This document shows positions 1 to 12,000 of a DNA stretch of 64,000 bases, piece by piece (within the stretch, counting starts at the first letter, position 1; every line of letters starts with the position of its first letter). The translations under genes were made by a program, and so were the position numbers. Below the pieces are notes generated by a model, which saw only the letters and a list, made by a program, of their open reading frames with translations, did no database searches and was not told where the DNA came from. Origin of the DNA: Dentipellis sp. KUC8613 (Eukaryota > Basidiomycota > Agaricomycetes > Russulales > Hericiaceae); NCBI GenBank assembly GCA_002286715.1, contig NSJX01000041.1, positions 1-64,000 of the forward strand. The letters are read 5' to 3'.

Positions 1-1148
1 TGCTCACAGCGCTCCATTCTACGAGCGCCATATTCACGTCCTACAAGAAGAAAACTTCAATAACAAATTTGGTACGTTCTATTTGCCTGGCTCAAATCTG
101 AGAACTGAGCAGTGGCTGATGCAGGCGAATTGGAGGCAACACTCATGAGAGCGTCCGCCCGCGGCGCCAACCTCCGGGCACTTTTGTCGGGCGACGAAGA
201 GGTGAAGAAGAGCGCTGCCGAATTAATTGAGGCATACGAGTTGGTCAACTCAGAGGACACCCGTGGAACGCGCCTCGCAAACATGCTCAATGCAGACGGT
301 GCGCATTCATCTGCTGTGTCTCGAATCTCAGGCGCCGTGCCTTCACGATATCTGGACGACCAGACGTGTTATCTTCTCGAGCAAGCACTGCAAAGGGAAT
401 ACCGTACCGGCGCCGGTACTTCATCGGCACAGCTTACGGAGGCTGGCGCGCCCATCGCCAGATTTTCATCGCCTCGAAAAGTCTGGGGCCACAGCACCAT
501 TTCGATCCACGGCGTAAGGTATGCAACACGCGAGAAATTCTATCGAGACAGTCACGTCGTATTCTCCGATGGAGAGGGATGCAAGCAGACCGCATTACGA
601 GCAGGACAAATCGAGGATATATTCACCATCAAGCACCTCACTCCTCACCATCACCGTTCTGTAGCTTCTACGTTCCTCGTTGTCAAGGAATTTGATGACG
701 TAGAAGCGATGAGGGAGCGATTGGACAGCTTGCAGGGGCACGCCAAACAGCAAGAACACACCTTTGCGGAGGAGGAGATGACTTCTTTACGAGAACTCCT
801 AGGAGCGCTGGAGTCGATCGACTCTAGGTATCAAAAATACGGGCCTGTATGCGGTTTCTTATGCAGCGCATCGCGTTGCAAAACTCGAGTCATCCTAGAG
901 CATGCCGTTGTATCGCATTTTGCGAGGACGACCATCAGCACGCCTGTGAATGACGGCGATATTTTTCTCGCTTTGCCATTGGACAGAGTGCGTTTTCCCC
1001 CTTTCCATGGAATTCGTCCAATTAAACAGGCGTGCTTCAGCTAATGCGCGACAATGCAACACTGATGGGCATGGACTGGAAGGACGACGACGGCGCAGAC
1101 TTGGGCGAAGAGGCGGGTGCAAGGTCACATGGGAATGCGTCACCTTAG
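1..1148 (+). CDS. C-terminal part of an agaricomycete transposon-associated protein (cut by left edge)
   Basis: This is an incomplete gene whose 5' part lies outside the window. Three exons fit: 1-71, 113-987 and 1041-1148, joined by introns of 41 and 53 bases with GT-AG ends. The frame stays open from the left edge to a TAG at 1146-1148. Visible pieces are a His/Phe/Tyr-rich stretch (HSAPFYERHIHVLQEENF), a segment with EDTRGTRLA, a segment with YATREKFYRDSHVVF and AGQIEDIF, and a terminal LPLDR. I recognise this order from long multi-copy agaricomycete proteins that travel with KDZ/Plavaka-type DNA transposons. That is recall, not a search. No catalytic residue is visible in this C-terminal part. 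It could instead be a host gene of a repeated family. Confidence 0.55.
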
Positions 1149-1929
1149 ATGCTACATGTACGAGCTGGAGGAGGAGGGGGGAGAAGGGGGAATTACATTG
1201 TTAATTGAGTACACGGGATCAAACTCTCGACCCCATGTTTGAACCCGCCACCTCTATCTCTCACCGTCTCAAGGGATGATACAGCGGCGCCCAACACGAG
1301 CGCTGTTGCAATTCGGAGTAAATCTATTAGCACACCTGCGTAGTGAGGAGCTCAGCTTGTTGAAAGAATCCGACAAGGTGCTATAAAACATCCTTTGGAG
1401 TAGGAACCGACTGCGCTGTGGAATAATACCCCAATAAGGCAATTGTAAAGAACTCTCAGCAGCGATGTGTTCAAGTTACGTAAGTAGACAGTACTTCCTC
1501 CAGGTCCAGTGTACAGCGCCAAGTAGCGAGTTACTGAGTGCTCGTGAGCGGGCAGCTATGCAGCTCTCGGGGTCTCTTGGGCTGTATCTCTATCGCGTCA
1601 CACTGACCATTCTTTGTCCTTTCAGTCATGCAAGTCTCGGGGGGTTACACAGGCGGAGAGGATAACTGGCTGAGAAAAGCTATGCGTCGAGCTTCACAGG
1701 TATAAAGAGGGCATCTGCAGCTTGTACACTCTGATGGAAGTATTTTTCTTTGTTTAGGCACTTACCAACGTCGGTTGACGCCATACGATGGCAGCAGATT
1801 TCATTCTGCTATAATTTTTTGATGCCGCCGCGCGGCAGCCTCCGCATGGACAAGCGCAGTTTCTACGTTGAACTGACGGCATGGCATCCAACAGTGCCAT
1901 TCCCTCGCTCCTCTCTAGCGTGACAGGCT
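1149..1929. other. Intergenic stretch, nothing recognised
   Basis: There are only short ORFs without family resemblance. No tRNA, splice-linked exon chain or clear repeat is visible. Confidence 0.4.
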
Positions 1930-2281
1930 GCGTGCGAAAGCTACATTCGCGCATGCGCAGGATGGTTGACGGGTCGCGCTCTGCAGACGCTCCGGCGCGA
2001 AGAACTTGTGGAAGAGCAAGTAGCTGAGAGGGGTGAGCGTGGGCCAGTCCAAGGCGGGTGGGCTGAAAATTCCGATGTCGGCCATCAATCCCGCTGTGTG
2101 GACGATCCGCGAGCCATCCCCGGAGCTAGGCAGCTGCGCTGAATCAAGCTCAACGCAGAGACTTTGTATACGAACTCTGGGAAACAAAGCACTGGCTCCG
2201 CGTACGGATGATGCGCCGGAGGGATCGTGTCAACATTGACTTCGTATCCGCCGCACAGTGCGTTGTGCCCTTTATCCATGG
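1930..2281 (-). pseudogene. Broken gene fragment, two frames
   Basis: Two protein-like pieces lie next to each other on the minus strand but in different frames. The first starts at about 2281 and reads MDKGHNALCGGYEVNVD, then a segment ending in PVLCFPEF. The second reads LCVELDSAQLPSSGDG, then IVHTAGLMADIGIF and LTPLSYLLFHKFFAPERLQ. The shift falls near 2170, with no intron of normal size between them. The balanced composition suggests former coding sequence. It could be a real gene with a very short intron. The family is not recognised. Confidence 0.35.
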
Positions 2282-2482
2282 CTCGCAATTTGTAAGCATA
2301 TTATCTATAGCTCATCGTTGCCTTACTCACCTCTGGGTTTTTTTGTTCGAAACTATCCGTTCAGTACGTTGATTTTTGTCTCCTGAGACGAGGGCAGAAG
2401 AGAGCGGACGGTTGAAGAACGGCCATATAAATTATATCGCATGAAACACGAAAGTAACTAGGAAAGGTTGTCTGTGCGTTTG

Positions 2483-2770
2483 TATGGTCGTGGAAGGTGA
2501 AGCCCCCTGTCCATGGGTAAGCTTCGACGGCATCGTAGGTGCTCCGGATGCTGGCATGGCTTCCTGGGGGCAAGCTATCCCGCGGTAAGTAAGGATAACA
2601 AAGGTGAGTCGCAAGCAAGTGCATTGCTGGGCCGTCGTTCCATTTCAGGCATCTGTCTCGCGCCGATCCAATTACCCTGGTGCACATCTCAACTCTGTTC
2701 TTCGCCTTTTTCAGCTGTGGGCTCAGCACTCTACATCAAACCACCCACTGTTTGCCAGCTGGTTCCCAAG
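2483..2770 (+). other. Possible exons of an unrecognised gene
   Basis: An ATG at 2483 opens a protein-like run (EGEAPCPWVSFDGIVGAPDA) that ends at a GTAAGT donor near 2581. A TTTCAG acceptor near 2649 would restore an open frame with a hydrophobic run (TLVHISTLFFAFF). No homology is recognised and no complete model could be built. It may belong with the small gene that starts at 2850, or be a remnant. Confidence 0.25.
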
Positions 2771-2849
2771 GTGCTTGTTCTTCACTCCCTGCCGACTTGT
2801 AGCCGCCTGAATTCGCACGTTCACCTCTCATAAACTGGCTACAGCTACA

Positions 2850-3260
2850 ATGAGCCTTATGAAGCACTTCAAGAAGGTCATCGCGCCCTATTTTCGAGAG
2901 GTGAGCTTCTTTATTTGAATGGATTCTTTACTGATGGCGTACAAGTCCAATGGGCTCGCCAAAATTCTCAGCGGCCTCGAAGGCGCCTCTCTTGGAGAGC
3001 GCGCTTGGCCAGCCCGGTTGGAACGTACCGACGTACGCATCGGCATCCGATGCGACTATGGCAAGGCGTTCGAAGCAAAAGGGCGTCAGTTTCGCTGGCT
3101 CCATGTCCAGGCGAACAAGGGTGCCGAGCAGAACATCCTGAGGCGCATCGCTCAGAAGAATTCGCATACAGTACTGGGGAGTATCAAGATCGATATCAAG
3201 GCGCGCATGGGGCAGGACGAGTTCCTTGAGGAGTTGCAGAAGATTCTTGGAGGGCTGTAG
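2850..3260 (+). CDS. Small hypothetical protein, about 121 aa
   Basis: Two exons (2850-2900 and 2946-3260) are joined by a 45-base GT-AG intron. The model starts MSLMKHFKKVIAPYF and ends ELQKILGGL. The protein is soluble and basic, without a signal peptide or membrane segment, and its C-terminal third looks helical. The family is not recognised. The first exon is short, so the gene may begin further upstream or be a remnant of a larger gene. The uncertain exons at 2483-2770 on the same strand could be its 5' part. Confidence 0.35.
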
Positions 3261-4893
3261 GTCTTCTTTCTAGGACGTTGGGATAGAGTGGTGCGTAATA
3301 CACGGAAATTTCTCCATCATACTCGCTGATTTTCTCCTCTTCTAGTATGTTACGTTGGCGAAGTTAGTATACTGCCTGTAGTGAGCCGCTCGTTGTATTT
3401 CTGAAGCTTCGAGTTCGTAGTTTGAAGCTCAAATGACGAATTCAATCACCACGCGTGCGAGGTTCGAACCAATTGTGTATGCATCCATCTTATCTAGATC
3501 TATATTTCTTCACTATGTTGACTAGAATCCACCGGCTTCTAGGGCGCACAGGCCGATCTGAAGGCTCGGCACCCATGCGCGACGCATGCAATTCGCCACT
3601 CTCCTGCTTTCGCTGGCAAGCGGCACCGATGACGCGACAATTATCGGCTAGAAGGACGCCCGGTACGTCTACAATTTCTCGGTTACACCAGCCTTCATAC
3701 GACTCACGCCCGCTCACGCGAGAGCAAGAATGCCTGCAATTAGGGACTCAGCAAGGCCTTCAAAATTCTTCGATCTGCTTATAATACGGTCCTAGCACGT
3801 AGGTGCTAGCACAAGCGTGATCATGCTACAACAAACAGATCGGAGGAACACATAGCTTCGCCGCGCTGCGACGCTGGCCTTTTGGGCCCCAGGCGGAGCC
3901 CGCAAATTGCTTCACCAGCCCCGAGACACGCAGCACGCAGCGGCGGCGGCGGCGGCAAGTATGCGCATGCCGCGGCATACACGCCTTGATTTTTTGTGGC
4001 GAAGGTAGGCTTGCTATCGCAGCGCTGACTCTTATTACCCGGCGTCGGGACAGCTCGAGTCTCGATGCCAGGGCAACTCGCGTCAAGACATCATGACATC
4101 AGGATGTCTTGTGCCACGATGACATGACGTCTCGACGCAAGGGTCCCGATGTCCCGACATCGGATGTCACATCAAATACAATCCAAGATTTGATCACATT
4201 GTTTTTGACTAACGTATTTTGAATATATTTTACCATCATATCTGTCGTGTCCTCCGTGAGCAGATTTAAAAAGTGAGCGCAAAGTTCACCCAGAATAGCA
4301 TGAAGATTGAATTCGAAATGAGCCTATGATTTACTTCCAGCTTATACGATAGATTCATCTTGGGGTGCATTCAAAATGGATCCACAAAATAGGCCATAAA
4401 TAACCTGTCGAGCATCTCGGGATCTAATTTAAAGAGATATCGACGTACGGCTAGTGGATTCATTGCAGATCTATGTGAGATCATCTTTCGTATGCACCTC
4501 GGTATTTTACTTAGTATGTATCTCCCGTAAAATCTAGAGGAAGATCGCACATGCTTCTTCTTATTTGACCCCCATATAGCGGCCGAATACCCAGCAATCT
4601 TACTACTGCCCGATGTAGTAATAGAATCTTTGTGAACGCAGGGCATCTTGGAAAAAACAAACACAGAAGATACATTAATTAAGATCCCAATTCTCTCCGG
4701 GGCTGCCTGTAAATTTATTAAGCTAGAAAATCAACACTAAATCATCATGTGATCATCGATCTCATCGCCTTTTGTCCACAGTGACTGGTGGTATACAAGA
4801 TCTGATCAAAACGACAGTAATACACTACTTATACTCAACGCGGACGACTCGAGTGCCTGCAAAAATCAAGACAACGTAGGTAAGAGCACGACC
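3261..4893. other. Intergenic, partly AT-rich, no convincing gene
   Basis: Up to about 4080 the sequence is GC-typical without supported genes. From 4087 to 4168 there are three GACATC and three GATGTC hexamers, forming local palindromes. About 4180-4780 is clearly AT-richer than the surroundings, which suits an old repeat or retroelement remnant. A 97-codon minus ORF (4371-4664) lies in the AT-rich part and is not recognised. The 3' end of helicase copy A begins at 4894. Confidence 0.4.
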
Positions 4894-7800
4894 TCACTCA
4901 AGCTCCCTCCACGGCCGATCCCCATTCGCATCCGCCTCATCCACCTCGCCCGCCACACCCTGCAACGTCAGCCCCTGCATCCTCTCCGCGAAATCATTCA
5001 TATCCGCGACGCCCCGCGCACGAATCTCCGCATCGTAGCCCCCATCAACGCGCACGGGCTCCGCGGGGTCCCACGAGATGGGGATGCCGGTCCAGCCTTT
5101 GTTGCGGTGGACGTAGTTGAGGAACGCGCGCCAGAGCGGGTCGAGCGAGAGCACCGTCGGGTCGCCGACGACGATGAGGAGCGCTTTCGCGCGTGTCACA
5201 GCAACTGGGGACAAGGCAGATTTGAGTACCGATACCAGTAAACTTTGAAGATGGTGGACCTGCTTACCGTTGAACCGCCGCGGGTTGGCAACGAAGCCGA
5301 GTGTGTGCTTGAGGTCGTACTCGACGAATTCTTGGCTGCTGCGAACGGTCGAGATGATGATGACGCGGCGTTCCTACGCACGGACAAATAAACAACTGAT
5401 TTAAGGAAAGGTCGACGACAGACTCACCTGTCCCTGGAATTCCTCCACACTCCCCACCTTGACCCCATCTGCAAAGGGCCTCAAGAGCTTGCGGATCTTC
5501 TGCACCTGTGCATGGTATGGCGCGATAATCCCGATATCAGCATCCGCTGTGCGCACCAATGAGCAATCTGTCTTCGCCAGAAAATTCAGCATAAAAACGC
5601 ATACTGATCCTGCACGTCCTATCCGCGCGCAAAGCCTCCACGTACGCCTTCACCTGCAGGACCTCCTCGATATTGAAGAACGACGGCGAAGACGCCTCGC
5701 GCGCATCCTGGCCGGTCATGCCGTGGAATATAATTGGGAATTTCTTCGACACCAGGATCGGGTTGCCGATGTATGAGTTGATAACTTTTGGGTCGCCGCA
5801 TGGCTCGAGATCGCCGTCGTAGAACCGCTCGTTGGGGTACCGCAGGATCGCAGGATGCGAGCGGTAGTTCTTAGTGAGCTTCACGACGCTGTAAGCCAGA
5901 CTCCTTAGTCAATGTCACGCAATATACAGTGCCGAGGAACGAAAAGAAACGTACACACAGCCATTGCAGACTGCAGGCAGGTACATCGGCCGCTCCAACA
6001 GGCGCTCCATGTAGCTGGTATCAAGCTCTAGTTTCCGGGCCACAGCGGAGCGGATGATAGGGCCCAGCTGCTTCGGATCGCCAGAGAGTATCACATTCGT
6101 CTTCAAGTCCGCCATGGTCTTCACCGCGATCATGACCTCCGGCTCGGTCGCTTGGCCCGCTTCATCTACGAAGATGTGCGAGAAATGGCCCCGCGGAATG
6201 CCCACCCCGAACGCGAAGGACGCCGACACGCAGGTGGTCACCATCACTTTGTACCTGCGCAGTGTGGGCACGGGCGGGTGCGAGAAGTGGCCGTCGGGCG
6301 TCGAGCATGTGAATGGCAGCAAACTATCTGGCACCGTGTCTTTGGGCCGGCTGGGCGCGTAGAAGCGGAAGAGCTGCTCCGTCCCGAGGCTCGTGAGCTT
6401 GGACGCGATCAGGTCGGCAGCGGAGTTGCTCGGGGCGCAGACGAGGATGTGGGTGTTGGGGTCTTTCAGGTTCAGGATCTGCTTGATTGTCTCGACGGTC
6501 GTGACTGTTTTTCCCGTCCCAGGTCTGCACGACGAATCTGTGAGTACTTTTATCGATACGTGTCAACGTGGAAGCTTACGGTCCGAACAACAAAAAGGGC
6601 GGCGAGCCCGGGGGCAGGGACATCATTGCGACAACAGCTTTCATCTGGTTGATATTGGTGGCGATGTTCCGGTCAAACGGAGCGATTCTGCGGGCTGCAA
6701 GCGTCGAAGTGGGCAGGTGTGCTTCGGTCGGGAAGAGAATGCGCTCAGAGATGAATGCAGTGTCGAGAGCCTGGTGCTGCCTGCGGACAGGGATGCGATT
6801 CAGCTTGAATCGGACGTGGTGTTGTTGGCTGAGACCGGGCACCGGGAAAGAGCCGTGGAAGCGCAGTCCTACTTCCATTTGCCTGACGAAGTGGACGTGG
6901 CCCTCGAACCATTTTCCTGTGTCCACGCCCTGGCGTTGCACAAGAATGCGATCACCTGGAGGGCTTTGTTTGAGATGGAGAAGATGCAAATTACTGCGTG
7001 TGGGCTCACCGACAAGTACACTTGGTCTTTTTTCTGCGAGGCCTGGGACAACAAGACTAGTGTGAAGAATGTATGTCATCCACGAGACGAAGCAAGCTAC
7101 CGGTATTGCTCACTAGTAATACGGCCCGTGGGCCCTAAGTGTTGCATTCGGTATGTCGTAGGTTTGAAGATCGGATCTATTGCAATGCGGCGTACGACAG
7201 TGAAGTCTCGGAATAGAAGGTGGAACAATACGAACTCCATGCGATGCTCCTCAACCCACAGCAATATCTTGAAGAAACGCCCATACGACTCGGATGTGAG
7301 CGCTGGGGGCAGCACAGTGCGTTTCAACTGATCTACAATCTTGTCAACTGAGCCTGTCGAAATTATGGAGGCGATCTGCTTCGGAATCTCGGCCCTGGGG
7401 AGCGACAGGACGTATCTCACTGCATCTAGTGCGGGGGGAGCAATGCCTTCCACTACGTCTTTCTCTTGGGGCCGATTTCCCCGAGGGCGAGGCTTATAGG
7501 GAGCGCTGGGCTTGAGCGCCTCGTAGTCGGATTTGCTGCCTATTCGAGCCCTCACGGAGCGCACGATTGTGAAGCGTTGGCCTAATAATGTATCCTCCAG
7601 TGTTACCTCCAACCTGTCTTCCCAGCGGCCAAGGGTCTTCTGCTGCAGAGCAACTGTCACAGAAGCTCGACGCCCGAACGTCAGCACAGACTGCGATGCA
7701 GGTCCTGACATTGAAAAACTAGACGTGCGTCAGACATAGAATGGTGCAGCGAAATTGAGTCTCTCACGGTGAGGACTGGTATTTCGCAGAGCTACTAGCT

Positions 7801-8411
7801 GATGACCATTTGATTGATAATATCTTTACTTGAGCCCTTGGGATAGTAGTCTCGATCGTAAGCTCCTTGCGAGCTCTAGGGACATCGGCTACCTCGACTA
7901 TACCAAAGTCAAGACCTTCTATGTGGGAGATGGTGACCCCATGCTTATCCTTTGCAGCATCGTCATATACCGCCTTGTATGCTAGAAATTGTTCCGCGCG
8001 ACGGTGGGTTGGGCCATTGAAGTGAGCCGCCCAAAAACGCTGAGGAACGCCACAGTGACAGACATTGCAGACCTGAGTCCCAGAAATAGCGCCGTTCGAA
8101 GGTTCAACGGGATCCGTTCTCGGATCTACGCCTTGGGCCTTGGCTTTGTTTAGATGGCCCTTCGCGCGAATGTGCCCGGCCCAGTTGCTCTGAGAAAGAC
8201 CAACATGACAGATTGAGCATTCTACATATGTCGATGCTCCTGAGACTCTGTTACGATGTCGTCGACTCTGTAGATGGTCGTTATAGGCTGATCGGGAGGG
8301 GAAGATAGTGTCGCAGGTATCGCAAGCAAAGAGATCGTGTTGGAACTCGCAAGTGTTGTTAGAGCAAAAGCCTCTGGATAAGATATTTGGACAGATTTGA
8401 ACGGTCGGCAT
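4894..8411 (-). CDS. Zinc-finger SF1 RNA helicase, SDE3/MOV10-like, copy A (about 1,000 aa)
   Basis: Ten exons on the minus strand: 8411-7768, 7718-7236, 7176-7114, 7056-7010, 6955-6580, 6524-5955, 5888-5605, 5546-5428, 5373-5268 and 5204-4894, totalling 3,003 coding bases. The N-terminus carries a CCCH finger (C-X8-C-X4-C-X3-H, residues 7-25) and three C2H2 fingers (about 30-52, 65-86 and 115-136). The helicase core has GPPGTGKT (about 536-543), [10 protein letters not shown] (about 657), [20 protein letters not shown], a [10 protein letters not shown] segment and [11 protein letters not shown], so motifs I, II, III, IV and VI are intact. The start is chosen because the paralog begins with the same MPTV. 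The family unwinds RNA 5'-3' and acts in RNA silencing and retroelement control in plants, fungi and animals. The role here is inferred. Confidence 0.9.
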
Positions 8412-9058
8412 GAATGCGGGAGGAAAGAACGTAGAGGCTATCCGCAGCACATCGCGCTGTTATAGGGAAAGTAGACGCGCAGGGAAAGGGGAACGCATTC
8501 CCTCTAGGAAGATCCTTGGGGCCATGGAGATCGCCGACCACGTTGACTCTGCGAATGCCGTGATAAGTACGGACCATACGAGTCGTCGACCTCGCCGTCG
8601 CCGTATCTGTACTAGTAAGTTATGATGATGACTTCTTGTTTGAGTATCCTTTTTTGAGAAAATCGTCGCACCTTACCGCCAGGCAAGGTAAGAAATGTAA
8701 GTTCCTCGATTGCTCCTGTGAGTGCAAAAGCAGCTTTTGTGAATCATTGACGCAGAGTCGACCAGTGCAGAAGGTTTCAGCATGAGGCCGTCGCGAGGCT
8801 CGACGCGTCACCCCAGGCGTCTTCAGTGCTTGCGCGCACGTGGTCGCGTGTGGTATCCTATTTTCTCATTCTGAGCTTCTCGTCCCGTCCCAGCCTCATG
8901 CCAAGCCGCGTGCTTCGAACAGTGAGTAGGTAGAATGCACCGCGACAATCAAAAAGAATACTTTCCGAGTTAGGAAAAGACGCTACATATATAGACTAGA
9001 TAGTATTATAGTCCAAAAAGTCCAAGAATGCACGAATTGAGACACGCAAGACGATAGA
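8412..9058. promoter_or_regulatory. Spacer between the two helicase genes; promoter region of copy A
   Basis: This 647-base gap separates the stop of copy B from the start of copy A. No gene is visible. It contains the 18-base element at 8781-8798 that recurs upstream of copy B. Confidence 0.5.
8781..8798 (-). promoter_or_regulatory. Conserved 18-base element upstream of helicase A
   Basis: Read toward the gene it is CCTCGCGACGGCCTCATG, 370 bases upstream of the start codon. The identical 18 bases occur 369 bases upstream of copy B. A TGACG lies just before it in both copies. It may be a shared promoter element or a transcribed leader. Function is unknown. Confidence 0.5.
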
Positions 9059-12000
9059 TCACTCAGGCTCTACCCACGGCTGGTCCTCATTGGCATCTTC
9101 ATCGCCAACTTCACCGGAGGCAACACCTTGAAGAGTCAAATTTTGCATCCTTTCGGCAAAGGCGGTGATGTCCGAGACGCCCTGTGCGCGCAGTTCTGCA
9201 TCGTAGCCCCCTTCTTCACGAACCGGTTCGTTGGGATCCCAGGAGATAGGTACACCCTTCCAACCATCGTTGAGGTAGACGTAATTCAGAAACCCTCGCC
9301 AAAGAGGGTCGAGGGAAAGCACTGTCGGATCACCGACCACGATGAGCAGCGCTTTGGCACGCGTAACCGCAACTATGGATACGATCTTAAACCTCAACGT
9401 GACGGTGACATCTACCACTCAAGACGTACCGTTGAAGCGACGCGGGTTAGCCACGAAGCCGAGGGTGTGCCTCAGGTCGAACTCAACTAAATCCTGACTA
9501 CTCCTCACAGTCGACATGATGATGACCAGGCGTTCCTAATTTCTCTCTGTAAGGCCGCTAGAGAGAAACATGACAGGATCAACTTACTTGACCTTGGAAC
9601 TCCTCGACGCTACCGACCGTAACGCCTTCCACAACACCTTTCAACGCCTTCCGGATTTTCTGAACTTGCGCGTGGTATGGCGTGATGATACCGATGTCGC
9701 TTCCGGCTGAGAAAACCAGAGAATAAACAATTTGCACAGGTACACACGAGAAGAAAACATGCCGATCTCAACTGTCTGGTCGGCCAACAAAGCCTCGACG
9801 TATGCCTTGACCTGCAAGACCTCTTCAACGTTGAAGTAAGACGGGGACGACGCCTCGCGCGCGTCCTCACCCGCCATCGCGTGGAACACAATTGGGAACG
9901 TCTTCGAAACTAGCAAGGGGTTACCGATGAAGGTGTTGATAACCTGGGGATCACCACATGGCTCCAACTCGCCGTCATAAAATCGTTCGTTCGGGTAGCT
10001 GAGAATGGCAGGATGCGAACGGTAGTTCTTGAGCAGCTTGACGACGCTGAGCGAATTAAATCAGCGTTGGACAAACACCGCGAAATCTCAGTAATTAAAC
10101 TCACGTGAGACCGTCTCTGAGATTCTGGTAGATATCGAGGTCAAGAAGGCGTTCTATGAAGCTCTTGTCAAGCCCAAGACGACGAGCGACAGGCGAGCGA
10201 ATTATTGGGCCAAGCTGCTTCGGGTCTCCGGAGAGGATGATATTGGTCTTTGAATCCGCCATAGTCTTGATGGAGACCATAGCCTCGGGCTCGGTAGCAT
10301 GCCCCGCTTCATCCACAAAGATATGACTGAAATGCCCACGAGGCATTCCTATCCCGTAGGCTACAGATGCAGAGACGCAGGTCGTGACGAGCACTCTGTA
10401 TGTGCACATCTTCTCAAGTGAATGATGAGAGAAGTGGCCATTTGCATTGATATGTGTGAATGGGAGCAGCTCCACCGGAACGGTGCGCACGAATCGGCTG
10501 GACGCATAGAACCGGAAAAGTTGGTCTGTGCCGAGGCTCGAAAGTCTCGACGCGATGAGGTCGGCTGCGGAATTGCTCGGCGCGCATGCCAGAATACGAG
10601 CACTGGGGTACTTCGTCAGAATCTGCTTGATCAATTCGACGATGGTCGAGGTCTTTCCCGTTCCCGCTCTGCATATACTATCATTAGAGAGGGAGATAAG
10701 ACACGCGAAGAAGTACATACGGGCCGTAAATAAGCAAAGGCGGCGCGCCGGCCGGAAGGTCCACACCTATGCGAACAGCCCTAGACTGGGGTAAGTTTGT
10801 AGCAATGAGTTCGTTATAGGGAGTGATCGGGACGTTGTCGTTGTCTCCCACGGTGCCAGTATGGCTCTCGTTGGGGAACAAGATTCGGTCAGACATGAAT
10901 GAGGTATCCATCGCTTGGTGTTGTCTTCGCAAGGGGATTCGATTCAGCTTGAACCGCACATGGAATCTTTGGGTAGGAGCAGGCTTGGGGAAAGATCCAT
11001 GGAATCGAAGGTGAACTTCTAATTGGTCGACAGCATGGACGTGCCCTTCGAACCATTTCCCGGATTGGTCTTCGCCGCGCTGCACGATAATCCTGTCGCC
11101 TAAAGGTGGCTTCAAAACAAGTCGTAGCTGGTGTAAGAGGCCAAACGTACCGATCAGAACGCTCGGTCGCTTTTCTGCGAGGCCGGGAACACGAAGGCTT
11201 GAACAGTAAACTGTCAACTGGAGGTACAAAGCATTACAGTGTCGACGGACCATACCTGAAAAGGCTCCCCTTCGGAGTCAGCGACGCGTTTGGGATGTCG
11301 AACATCTGAAGATCGATTCTGAAAAGAACATGAGCATGTTCATATGCACATAGCACGAGGCGAAATATGACCACACCCCATGCGATGTTCCTCCACCCAA
11401 AGCAATGTCTTGAAATATAGTCCATAAAGTTCCGGGCTGAGGTCTCCACGTATCACATTGTGCTTGAGTTCGTTGACGATATCGTCAACGGACTTCATTG
11501 CCAAAATAGACAAAAGCTGCTTCGGAATTTCAGCCTCTGGAAGCTTGCGGACCCATTCGACGGCATTCAGGGAGGGAGGAGGGATGCCTTCGACGATTCG
11601 CTTTTCTGCCCTTTTGGGGCCTTTATGACGAGGCACATACGGCGCGGAAGGCTTCAACGCTTCGTAGTCCTCGCGATTACCGACGATAGCTCTGACTGAG
11701 CGGACGATGGTAAAGCGACCATGGCTTTCGTCTTGAAAGGTAATCTCGAGCTTGTCCTCATATCGTCCAATGAGTACTGCGGGTTGCCGGAATGTCACAG
11801 TGATACATGTCTCTGCACTGGACTCGAGGCGAAGAGGCATGCTTCCAGCCGTGGTGGTAAATCTATATGCTCAGGATCAGCTAACGCTGTCATGAGAAGG
11901 GAGCAAGAGACGGACGAAGGGCTGGTTTTCCCAGATATGCTAGACGACCACTTCAAATCAATGATGCTGACTTGAGGCTGGCGATCAGTAGCCCTAATCA

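Noticed and set aside
3440..3480. GGTTCGAACC B-box-like sequence suggesting a tRNA gene
   Set aside because: No stems for acceptor, D or anticodon arms can be drawn on either strand; the palindrome alone is not evidence.
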